Source of the DNA: Cryomorphaceae bacterium
GTDB taxonomy: Bacteria > Bacteroidota > Bacteroidia > Flavobacteriales > Schleiferiaceae
Assembly (NCBI GenBank): GCA_013205365.1
Contig: JABMNC010000122.1
Location: 1 to 20,204, forward strand
Direction: 5' to 3'
Length of the DNA: 20,204 bases
The position numbers and the translations under genes were made by a program. The notes under the pieces were generated by a model that saw nothing but the letters and a program-made list of their open reading frames with translations, had not been told where the DNA came from and ran no database searches. This document shows positions 14,009 to 20,204 of the stretch, piece by piece. Within the stretch, counting starts at the first letter, position 1, and each line of letters opens with the position of its first letter.

Positions 14009-16096
14009 ATGGGCAAAATGAGCGATTTACGCTCTCGATTTGTTAATCGAGACCTGAGCTGGCTGCAGTTCAACGCCCGCGTGCTGCAGGAGGCCGAAGA
14101 CGAGCGCAACCCGCTTATCGAACGCCTCCGGTTTCTGGGTATTTTCTCGAACAACCTCGACGAATTTTTTAGGGTTCGCTACGCGAGCATTCAGCGCATG
14201 TCGCACTCGGAGGACGTCAAAAAAGTTAAAGAAACCCTGGGGGGATGGGCCCCTAATGACTTGATTCAAGCCATTCAGAATGAGGTTAATGTGCTGAACG
14301 ACCGGGTAGAGTTGACCTATGCAAAGCTCATGGCTGAACTGGAGCTCAACGGCGTCAAATTGGTTGACGAGTCCGAACTTACGCAAGGGCAAAAAGACTT
14401 CATTCGCACGTTCTACATCGAGAAGGTTAGTCCAACGGTTTTTGCGATGATTCTGCAGGACCAATTACCCTTTCCTGAGCTCAACGACGCCACTATCTAC
14501 CTGGCTATCAGGCTTTGGCCCAAACAGGGCGGGGATCCGGTGCTGTCGCTGGTCGAGGTTCCGGCCGAAATACACGGCCGTTTTATAGAACTGCCCAAGT
14601 ACGGCAGCAATTTTTTAATGTTCCTAGACGACGTTTTGCGGCACAACATCCAGTACGCATACTTTCTTTTCCCTTCGCAACGTATTGAGGCCTATACTTT
14701 TAAAATTTCTCGCGACGCGGACTTGGACTTGGACCACCATGATGTGAGCCGCACTGTTTTAGATCGAGTGCGGCGCGGGCTCGAAGACCGCAAAGTAGGG
14801 GATCCGGTGCGTATGGTCTACGACCGAGACATGCCCGCAGAATTTTTGGCTTATCTAATTGGCCGAATTGGGCTTGAGAACAACGACGCGGTAATTGCAG
14901 GAGGGCGCTACCACAATAAGAAAGACCTTATGCGCTTTCCCAACGTCGGCAATCCCTCGCTGGAGCATCCGCGGCTCGAACCCCTGCAGCACCCCGACCT
15001 TGACATGGAGCGTTCTCTGATGCATGTGGTGCGGCAAAAGGACGTTCTTCTGTTTTTGCCCTACCATAATTTTTTAATTCTTGTGCGCTTTTTGCGCGAG
15101 GCTGCCATTGACATGTCGGTAACTAGAATTAGCATCACGCTGTATCGGTTAGCGAGCCAATCGCGCATTATTTCTGCCCTTATCAACGCGGCGAAGAATG
15201 GCAAAAAAGTGCGCGTAGTTATTGAGCTTCAGGCCCGATTTGACGAAGAAAACAACCTGCATTACCTCGAGAAAATGCGCAAGGTTGGCATTGAAGTGCA
15301 AACGGGGGTGGAGGGCCTCAAGGTTCACAGCAAAATTGTGCACATTGAGCGAGAAAAACCCGACGGAGGGCTGGAGCATTTCGCCGTGGTGGGTACGGGT
15401 AACTTTAACGAAGGAAGCGCTCGCTTCTACACGGACTACCATCTTTTGACATCCAATCCGACAATTTGTGCTGATTTGGCTAAGGTTTTTGAGTTTCTGT
15501 ATGAGCCATTTAAGGTCGTTAAGTACAAGGAATTGTTGGTTTCGCCGCACTACAGCCGCGCAGGCATCATTAAGTGCCTTGACCGCGAAATTGCCCACGC
15601 CAAAAAGGGTATCAAGTCAGAGGTAATTATGAAGTTCAATTCCTTGAGCTCCTTTGATATTGGCGAGAAGCTCTATGAGGCCAGCAAAGCCGGCGTTAAG
15701 GTGCGCCTTTTGGTGCGCGGAGTCTGCTGCGTGCGTCCTGGAGTCAAAGGCCTTAGTGAAAACATTGAAGTGGTTAGTATTATTGACCGCTTTTTGGAGC
15801 ACAGCAGGGTATATTATTTTTCGAACGGAGGCAAGCCCTTAATGTATTTGGCGTCTTTTGACATGATGACGCGCAACCTAGACCTAAGGGTCGAGGTCGC
15901 CACTCCAGTGCTTGATCCGGGCATACAGCGGGAGATTATGGATCACCTTGAAATCCAGTTTCGCGATAACGTTAAGGCCCGGGTTTACGACGAGCAGGGT
16001 CGGAGCGTCTACCGAAGTGTACCTGGACCACGCATTCGCAGCCAAATGGAGCTCTATGAGTACGTCAAGAAGCAGGCTAAAAAGCGTCGAGCGTGA
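14009..16096 (+). CDS. ppk1: Polyphosphate kinase 1
   Basis: PPK1 reversibly makes polyphosphate from the gamma-phosphate of ATP. At 695 aa it is full length. Seen: the N-domain FVNRDLSWLQFNARVLQEA, RLRFLGIFSNNLDEFFRVR, VIAGGRYHNKKDL, LLFLPYHNF, the first catalytic-domain motif VIELQARFDEENNLHY, GLKVHSKI (His440, equivalent to the autophosphorylated His435 of E. coli), TGNFNEGSARFYTDY, and SIIDRFLEHSRVYYF (His598, equivalent to E. coli His592). One oddity is LASFDMM at 614-620, where the E. coli enzyme has LSSADWM. An in-frame ATG at 14018 is an alternative start. It sits between the SixA-like gene and ppx; its stop is 2 bp before the ppx ATG. Confidence 0.96.
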   Translation: MGKMSDLRSRFVNRDLSWLQFNARVLQEAEDERNPLIERLRFLGIFSNNLDEFFRVRYASIQRMSHSEDVKKVKETLGGWAPNDLIQAIQNEVNVLNDRVELTYAKLMAELELNGVKLVDESELTQGQKDFIRTFYIEKVSPTVFAMILQDQLPFPELNDATIYLAIRLWPKQGGDPVLSLVEVPAEIHGRFIELPKYGSNFLMFLDDVLRHNIQYAYFLFPSQRIEAYTFKISRDADLDLDHHDVSRTVLDRVRRGLEDRKVGDPVRMVYDRDMPAEFLAYLIGRIGLENNDAVIAGGRYHNKKDLMRFPNVGNPSLEHPRLEPLQHPDLDMERSLMHVVRQKDVLLFLPYHNFLILVRFLREAAIDMSVTRISITLYRLASQSRIISALINAAKNGKKVRVVIELQARFDEENNLHYLEKMRKVGIEVQTGVEGLKVHSKIVHIEREKPDGGLEHFAVVGTGNFNEGSARFYTDYHLLTSNPTICADLAKVFEFLYEPFKVVKYKELLVSPHYSRAGIIKCLDREIAHAKKGIKSEVIMKFNSLSSFDIGEKLYEASKAGVKVRLLVRGVCCVRPGVKGLSENIEVVSIIDRFLEHSRVYYFSNGGKPLMYLASFDMMTRNLDLRVEVATPVLDPGIQREIMDHLEIQFRDNVKARVYDEQGRSVYRSVPGPRIRSQMELYEYVKKQAKKRRA

Positions 16097-16098
16097 GC

Positions 16099-17019
16099 AT
16101 GAAGTTCCTCACCCTAGGGGCGATTGACATCGGTTCCAATTCGATAAGGTTGCTGATAACCCACGTTATTCCCACGCCGACCTACACCTACTATAAAAAG
16201 GTTTCGATTACCCGCTTGCCCGTGCGCTTGGGTGCCGACGTTTTTACCCAGGGCGAAATTTCTAAAGAAACCGGCTACCGCCTCGTCGATGCGATGCGGG
16301 CTTTTGCGGCCATCATGAGGGTCAATGGTGCTACGGACTTTCGTGCCTGCGCGACCTCAGCCATGCGCGAAGCCAAAAATTCGTCTCGGTGGATTCGTCG
16401 AGTGCGCCGGGCCTCTGGCATTGATATCGAAGTCATTGACGGCGAAGAAGAAGCCAAATTGGTGTTTCAAGCCAAGCTCTTTGACCGCATCCACCCCGAG
16501 GAACCCAACCTATGCTTTGTGGATGTGGGCGGCGGTTCCACGGAGCTCACTTTTTTTTGCGAGGGGAAGGCCATGTCCTCACGGTCTTTTCCGCTCGGAA
16601 CCGTGCGGCATTTAGGGGAGTCTGAAGAAGAAAAAGTATGGTCAGACCTTCGAGCCTGGCTCGACGTCGAGGTGTCGCAGCTCGACGGCCCTGTTGCCCT
16701 GGTGGGCGCGGGCGGCAACATCAACAAGGCCCACAAAATTAGCGGTCGTCCGGTGGAGGAGCCCCTGAGCAAGCAGTACCTCGACCGGTTTAGCAAGCAG
16801 CTCGAGTCCATGACGGCAGACGAGCGCGTGCTTCAACTGGGCCTCAACATGGACCGTGCAGACGTAATCGTCCCGGCCCTTCGCATCTACCGCCGGGTGC
16901 TTCGCTGGACCAATGCAACTTGGGTTTATGTGCCCAAAATTGGGGTCTCCGACGGAATCATTCGCGAACTCTACCACCGCAAATACCGAGCACTTTGGGA
17001 GCAGCCTCTCGAATCCTAG
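16099..17019 (+). CDS. ppx: Exopolyphosphatase / Ppx-GppA family phosphatase
   Basis: This ASKHA-fold enzyme hydrolyses terminal phosphates of polyphosphate or converts pppGpp to ppGpp. At 306 aa it is the short form without the C-terminal HD-like domain of E. coli Ppx. Seen: GAIDIGSNSIRLLI near the N-terminus (phosphate 1 loop), ACATSAMREAKNS, IDGEEEAKLVF, FVDVGGGSTELTFF (phosphate 2 loop), SFPLGTVRHL and ALVGAGGNINKAH. A GTG at 16093 overlapping the ppk1 stop is an alternative start; the ATG at 16099 leaves a 2-bp gap and a normal N-terminus. Neighbouring ppk1 suggests paired synthesis and breakdown of polyphosphate, so Ppx is more likely than GppA. Confidence 0.93.
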   Translation: MKFLTLGAIDIGSNSIRLLITHVIPTPTYTYYKKVSITRLPVRLGADVFTQGEISKETGYRLVDAMRAFAAIMRVNGATDFRACATSAMREAKNSSRWIRRVRRASGIDIEVIDGEEEAKLVFQAKLFDRIHPEEPNLCFVDVGGGSTELTFFCEGKAMSSRSFPLGTVRHLGESEEEKVWSDLRAWLDVEVSQLDGPVALVGAGGNINKAHKISGRPVEEPLSKQYLDRFSKQLESMTADERVLQLGLNMDRADVIVPALRIYRRVLRWTNATWVYVPKIGVSDGIIRELYHRKYRALWEQPLES

Positions 17020-18176
17020 TTCTGCTCTTGGCGGCCATGGTTTCTTCGTGCGGAGTCAAACCTACTGCCTCGACTGCCTCAAAGGCGACCCGGGTTATGC
17101 TCACCACGGCTGAGGCACTCGATGCCTCTGACACGGTATGGATCACGGGCTACAATCCGGAGCTTGGTGGCTGGAGTGGCCGCGGAGTCGCGATGCAGCG
17201 CAGCGCAAGCCATGAATGGCGTGCGGAGTTTCGAACCAAAGACAGCGCAATGGCCTTCAAGTTTACGCTGGGTTCCTGGGCCAAAGAAGCCCGACTGGCT
17301 GCAGGCCGCCCTTTTGGCGACGTGGCAGGCTACCGCGGAATGGACACTGCCTTTCACGCCCTAGCCTTCAGTGCAGCCCAACGACTAAACGACGGCCAGG
17401 TGACAGGACTTCTTACCGAGCGCCTTACTCCGCCTGACCCCAAGGGAGTGTTCCCCCAACGCCCGATGTGGGTGTGGACTTCGGCGCCAATAAGCCCAGG
17501 TCAGAAGTACGATTTGCTGCTGCTCTCCGACGGTCAAAACTGCTTTGATCCTGCGAAGACCAGTTTTGGTGTGGACTGGGCGGTCGACGAGGCATTGACC
17601 CAGCTCGAGGCCGCGGGCGAAATTCCGCCCACCATCGCCATCGGCCTGCAGTGCTCGTTTGACCCCGACAACCAGCGACGCAAAGAGTACGGCCCGGGAG
17701 CGGTCGGTGACGCCTACGCGGAGTACCTGACGCAGACGCTGCTGCCTTGGGTCGAGTCTGAATTCAATCTTAGCGGCCGACGCTATTTTGCCGGTTCTTC
17801 GATGGGCGGAATCCTCGGCTTTCGCTTAATGCATGGCTATCCAGATCTTTGGGACGGAATCCTGTCGTTTTCGCCCGCCATTTACATTGAAGCAGGGGGT
17901 GGGCTGGTCGTGGATGGTCTTGGTCCGTGGAAGGCCAAAAACTACTTTTGGCCTCAGGGCAAGCGCGCCTATTTCTACAACGGCGGAGTTGGTCTTGATG
18001 CGGCCCTTCAGCCCGGCATCGACCGGATGCTTGAGCAGCTGCGCGCCCAAGGCTTCAAACTCGGAACCGACTACCAGTGGAAGCTCGATTCAAAGGCCAA
18101 TCACGACGAGTACGCCTGGCGCCAGCACTTTCCGGAAGCCTACCGATGGGTGACTAAACCAGCAGCCAGCAACTAG
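16995..18176 (+). CDS. Lipoprotein esterase with CBM20-like domain (esterase D / Fes-like alpha/beta hydrolase)
   Basis: A 393-aa predicted envelope lipoprotein. Seen from the TTG start: a hydrophobic run LVLLLAA, then VSSC with Cys19 as a weak lipobox; a starch-binding CBM20-like beta domain (about 30-105) with VWITGYNPELGGWSGRGV and FKFTLGSW; then an alpha/beta hydrolase domain with LLLLSDGQNCFD, DAYAEYLTQTLLPWVE, the nucleophile elbow GSSMGG (Ser269), FSPAIYIE and a C-terminal catalytic-like His in NHDEYAWR (His370). This matches the esterase D / enterochelin esterase-like family, which cleaves acyl or siderophore esters; the substrate is unknown. Start choice is uncertain: the frame is open back to a TTG at 16920. 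The TTG at 16995 gives a compact signal peptide and a 25-bp overlap with ppx; the ATG at 17037 would remove most of the signal. Confidence 0.85.
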   Translation: MGAASRILVLLLAAMVSSCGVKPTASTASKATRVMLTTAEALDASDTVWITGYNPELGGWSGRGVAMQRSASHEWRAEFRTKDSAMAFKFTLGSWAKEARLAAGRPFGDVAGYRGMDTAFHALAFSAAQRLNDGQVTGLLTERLTPPDPKGVFPQRPMWVWTSAPISPGQKYDLLLLSDGQNCFDPAKTSFGVDWAVDEALTQLEAAGEIPPTIAIGLQCSFDPDNQRRKEYGPGAVGDAYAEYLTQTLLPWVESEFNLSGRRYFAGSSMGGILGFRLMHGYPDLWDGILSFSPAIYIEAGGGLVVDGLGPWKAKNYFWPQGKRAYFYNGGVGLDAALQPGIDRMLEQLRAQGFKLGTDYQWKLDSKANHDEYAWRQHFPEAYRWVTKPAASN

Positions 18177-18194
18177 CGGCTAGCTACTAGCTGC
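18161..18194. repeat. Left arm of an inverted repeat flanking the peroxiredoxin gene, plus a CTAG-rich hairpin
   Basis: AGCAGCCAGCAACTAG (18161-18176) covers the last codons and the stop of the esterase gene. It is the inverse of 18801-18816 with one mismatch. After it lies GCGGCTAG-CTA-CTAGCTGC (18176-18194), an 8-bp stem with one G-U pair and no T tract, between the two convergent stop codons. It is too weak to call a terminator. Confidence 0.4.
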
Positions 18195-18765
18195 GCACGT
18201 AGTTCAGAGGGCAAACCTCTCCGCGCTCTTCAAAGTACTGCCATGCATCAATTTCGCGCAGAATGTCGTCGACGTGGCGCATTACGGTAAAGAAGTTAAC
18301 CGACTGGTAGCGCACAATGCCTTGGCGGTCGATGAGGAAGGTTCCGCGCAAGGCGATGCGATCTCCTTCGGCGTGCAGCTGCCCCTCTTCGTCGTAGGTC
18401 CAATCTCCGTGGAGCACGTCAAAGTTGTGGCTGATGGTTTTGTTGAGGTCGGCAATAATCGGGTAGGTAATGCCTTGAATGCCTCCGTTAGCCTTGCTGA
18501 GCTTAAGCCAAGCCTGGTGGGCAGAGTCGGTGTCGGTAGAGCAGGCGACAAGCTGCACGTTGCGCTTCTCAAACTCAGCAAGGTTGGCCTGAAACTCGTG
18601 CATTTCAATAGGACAAACTCCGCTAAAGTCTTTGGGGTAAAAGAATAAAAGCACATACTTGCTACCCTCGTACTGCGAAATTCCAAAGTCATTGACGAGT
18701 TCGCCTCCGTTAATGATGGCTTTGGCTGTGAATTCTGGGGCTTTTTTACCTACTAAGAGCGACAT
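18187..18765 (-). CDS. 2-Cys peroxiredoxin (AhpC/Prx1 type)
   Basis: A 192-aa cytoplasmic thiol peroxidase that would reduce H2O2 and organic hydroperoxides. Seen: VGKKAPEFTAKAI, FFYPKDFSGVCPIE with the peroxidatic Cys51, ACSTDTDSAHQAWL, ITYPIIADLNKTIS, DRIALRGTFLIDRQGIVRY, and a C-terminal GEVCPLNY with the resolving Cys185. The universal P-x-x-x-S/T-x-x-C motif is kept, but SGVCPIE replaces the common TFVCPTE, and VCPLNY replaces VCPANW. The ATG at 18765 gives the expected MSLLVGKKAPEF start. It has its own promoter (TATCTTTG, leader of about 23 nt, A-rich before the ATG), 49 bp after the ZIP gene. The reductase partner is not in the window. Confidence 0.95.
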   Translation of the reverse strand: MSLLVGKKAPEFTAKAIINGGELVNDFGISQYEGSKYVLLFFYPKDFSGVCPIEMHEFQANLAEFEKRNVQLVACSTDTDSAHQAWLKLSKANGGIQGITYPIIADLNKTISHNFDVLHGDWTYDEEGQLHAEGDRIALRGTFLIDRQGIVRYQSVNFFTVMRHVDDILREIDAWQYFEERGEVCPLNYVRS

Positions 18766-18788
18766 GGGATGCTTTTTTGATTGAGTAC

Positions 18789-18796
18789 CAAAGATA
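18789..18796 (-). promoter_or_regulatory. -7 element of the peroxiredoxin promoter
   Basis: TATCTTTG on the minus strand is an exact TAnnTTTG match, 23 nt before the ATG. Unlike the leaderless genes, there is room for a leader, which contains a run of six A. Confidence 0.6.
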
Positions 18797-18800
18797 GTAA

Positions 18801-18816
18801 CTAGTTGCTCGCTGCT
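18801..18816. repeat. Right arm of the inverted repeat flanking the peroxiredoxin gene
   Basis: On the minus strand AGCAGCGAGCAACTAG starts inside the ZIP stop codon region and runs up to the peroxiredoxin promoter. It matches the left arm at 18161 in 15 of 16 positions in opposite orientation. After the arms, TTACTATC here resembles CTACTAGC on the left after a 7-base insertion. Confidence 0.4.
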
Positions 18817-19534
18817 AGTGACTGTGCCCGGCGTAGCCGCTCAGCACGTAGCCTGCGGCGATGCCCACCAGCACGATGCCCCAGGTGCGCAAGGGAATGC
18901 GATGGTCTTTTTGAACCTCTAACAAAATGGTACTGGAGACGTGCAAAAAGATTCCCACAACAAGGCTGCCGACTACTACATCAACTAGGGGATGTTCTGG
19001 AATTAACCAACCGGAAGCCGCGCCGAGCATCGGGGCAAGGCCAAGGGCGCCCATTGCCAGCCATGTTTGGCGAGTACTGATTCCCTGCTGCCGAAGCCAA
19101 GAGGCTACCAGTGCTGCTATGGGTAGGTTGTGCACGCCCAAGGAGATTACCAGGGCTGCCTGAGAGTCTTCTCTTAAGCCAAAAAGCGGAACCGCTTCAG
19201 CAAACGAGTGAATCCAGAGTCCGATGAATGCAGGCCAAGGATTTCCATGCCCATGGGCGTGACCGTGTTCCAATCCCTTGGAGAGGCCGTCGAGGGCAAA
19301 CTGCAGAAAGTATCCGATGACAATCCAGAGGCCCCAGGTGCTGCTAGGCACGGAGCCGATATGGCTAGACTCCGCAAGGGTGGGCATCCACAGAAACACG
19401 GTAACGGCAAACAAAAAGGCGCCCGAGAAGGCGTTGGTTGCGGCAAGCCAATTGCTAGGTAGCATTTGACCCCCAAGCCAAGCACCCAACAGCAAGGGCA
19501 GCATTAGGCCCAGAAGCAGCAGCGTTTCGTTCAT
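18815..19534 (-). CDS. ZIP family metal transporter
   Basis: A 239-aa inner membrane protein, probably importing Zn2+ or another divalent metal (some bacterial ZIPs move metal down its gradient). Seen: about eight hydrophobic segments (for example 4-20, 33-50, 67-82, 101-118, 126-146, 154-176, 182-205, 218-234). A His-rich loop HGHAHGH at 90-96 comes before transmembrane segment 4, which carries His109-Ser110 and Glu113, and a VHNLP motif (His135, Pro138) lies in segment 5, matching the metal-binding positions of the ZIP family. TM4 usually reads HSxxDG; here HSFAEA. A perfect TACTTTTG lies 4 nt before the ATG, predicting a leaderless transcript. The specific metal cannot be told. Confidence 0.9.
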   Translation of the reverse strand: MNETLLLLGLMLPLLLGAWLGGQMLPSNWLAATNAFSGAFLFAVTVFLWMPTLAESSHIGSVPSSTWGLWIVIGYFLQFALDGLSKGLEHGHAHGHGNPWPAFIGLWIHSFAEAVPLFGLREDSQAALVISLGVHNLPIAALVASWLRQQGISTRQTWLAMGALGLAPMLGAASGWLIPEHPLVDVVVGSLVVGIFLHVSSTILLEVQKDHRIPLRTWGIVLVGIAAGYVLSGYAGHSH

Positions 19535-19538
19535 TGCG

Positions 19539-19546
19539 CAAAAGTA
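19539..19546 (-). promoter_or_regulatory. -7 element of the ZIP transporter promoter
   Basis: TACTTTTG on the minus strand is an exact TAnnTTTG match. Four bases (CGCA) separate it from the ATG at 19534, the same geometry as def. It lies in the 45-bp gap after the permease gene. Confidence 0.65.
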
Positions 19547-19579
19547 CGGCCGTGGAGGCTGTAGCTTGTTTGGCCTGAG

Positions 19580-20204
19580 TTAGGCTGCAAACAGGTTGTA
19601 GAGGGCGCGGCCTGCGCCAAAGACCACGGCGGCCATGACGACCCAGCGCACGGCGGGTTGGGCGGCCGGAATCCGCACGACGTAGCGCGCTCCGAGCCAT
19701 GCTCCGAGGGCTGAACCAACGGCCAGCCAGAGGGCAGCACTCCAGACGACGTCGCCCATAAAGAGGTAGATAAGGGTGGCGGGCAGGGCCAGGACTAGGG
19801 CCAAGATGAGTTTGATGACGTTGGCGTCGCGCAGGGTCCAGCGCTGCACCAGCACGAGGGCGGCGAGCATCATGATGCCGATGCCCATTTGAACGAATCC
19901 GCCATAAAGGCCAATAGCAAAGAAGGTTAGCCAGCTCATCAGGCCGCCTTCGCGGCGTTCCCCCAAGGCCAGCCAGCGAGAGGGCTTGGTGAAGAGGGTG
20001 AAGAGCATGGCGGTCATAACCACTGCGATGCTAGCCTCCATAAATGCCGGTGTGGCGAGGCTGCCAACGACCCCGCCGAGCAGGCTTCCGGCAAACGTGG
20101 GCAGTGCCAGTCGGCGGCTGGCGTGCATTAGGTAGCGTTTGCGCTGGGAAGGGCGCACGCTCAGTACCCCCGTCACGGTTTGGGCCAGCACCCCGACCCG
20201 GTTG
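19580..20204 (-). CDS. TauE/SafE (TSUP) family permease, 5' end outside the window
   Basis: A partial membrane permease of the TSUP family, which exports sulfite, sulfoacetate or related anions in characterised members. Seen: the frame is open to the window end (reading NRVGVLAQTVTGVLS), so the GTG at 20191 is not the true start and roughly the first quarter to third lies beyond 20204. Recognisable family features are NRxGVLAQ, AGSLLGGVVGSLA, FTKPSRWLAL, a mid-protein repeat start LTFFAIGLYGGFVQMGIGIMML, DANVIKLILALVLALPATLIYLF, and GSALGAWLGARYVVRIP. Four to six hydrophobic segments are visible. The substrate cannot be assigned. It ends 45 bp before the ZIP start on the same strand. Confidence 0.9.
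   Translation of the reverse strand, partial: NRVGVLAQTVTGVLSVRPSQRKRYLMHASRRLALPTFAGSLLGGVVGSLATPAFMEASIAVVMTAMLFTLFTKPSRWLALGERREGGLMSWLTFFAIGLYGGFVQMGIGIMMLAALVLVQRWTLRDANVIKLILALVLALPATLIYLFMGDVVWSAALWLAVGSALGAWLGARYVVRIPAAQPAVRWVVMAAVVFGAGRALYNLFAA

Noticed and set aside
18176..18194. Terminator between the esterase and peroxiredoxin genes
   Set aside because: The stem is short, AT-containing and without a T tract on either strand, so I do not call it a terminator.
18815..20204. Metal or sulfur resistance island (TSUP permease, ZIP, peroxiredoxin)
   Set aside because: The ZIP and peroxiredoxin genes have their own promoters, and there is no regulator or mobile element; chance adjacency of ordinary genes is enough.

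Overview
This window is a densely packed stretch of a Bacteroidota chromosome, most likely Flavobacteriales, with a moderately high GC content. Four things point there. The first gene ends in a type IX secretion (T9SS) C-terminal sorting domain. Several genes are preceded by the Bacteroidota -7 element TAnnTTTG. A DUF5606 protein is present. The cluster ruvX/dapD, def, DUF5606, mazG is one I associate with this phylum. I see no tRNA, rRNA, insertion sequence, prophage or CRISPR array. The only gene-poor stretch is 3207-3470, and it is filled with terminator hairpins.

Layout. (1) 96-3206 (+): a large secreted BNR/sortilin-like beta-propeller protein with a T9SS tail, followed by a strong terminator and three tandem copies of a ~57-bp unit, each carrying a perfect hairpin. 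(2) 7554-3471 (-): the operon miaA, lpxK, gatB and a short DUF4369-like lipoprotein, converging on that hairpin array. (3) 7594-7923 (+): a small conserved protein of unknown function, divergent from miaA. (4) 11079-7899 (-): the operon ruvX, dapD, cca and a pRiA4b ORF-3-like acidic protein. Its last gene overlaps the 3' end of the small protein gene. (5) 11134-13453 (+): def, a small lipoprotein, DUF5606 and mazG, every junction overlapping. (6) 13505-18176 (+): a polyphosphate cluster of SixA-like phosphatase, ppk1 and ppx, followed by a lipoprotein esterase with a CBM20-like domain. (7) 20204-18187 (-): a TauE/SafE permease cut by the window end, a ZIP metal transporter and a 2-Cys peroxiredoxin. 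The last two have their own promoters.

Most genes are core housekeeping: tRNA modification and CCA addition, Asn/Gln-tRNA amidation, lipid A 4'-phosphorylation, lysine/meso-DAP synthesis, N-formyl removal, NTP house-cleaning and polyphosphate turnover. The unusual signals are mainly regulatory. TAnnTTTG-like elements sit 3-5 nt before the start codons of at least six genes (miaA, lpxK, gatB, the 109-aa protein, def, ZIP), which predicts leaderless mRNAs, including from promoters inside an operon. def and ruvX have overlapping divergent promoters. The miaA-lpxK-gatB operon ends in a triple-stacked terminator. I found no clearly new multi-gene system. The strongest leads are the leaderless promoter pattern, the tandem terminator array, the thioredoxin-less DUF4369 lipoprotein and the domain inserted in the propeller protein.
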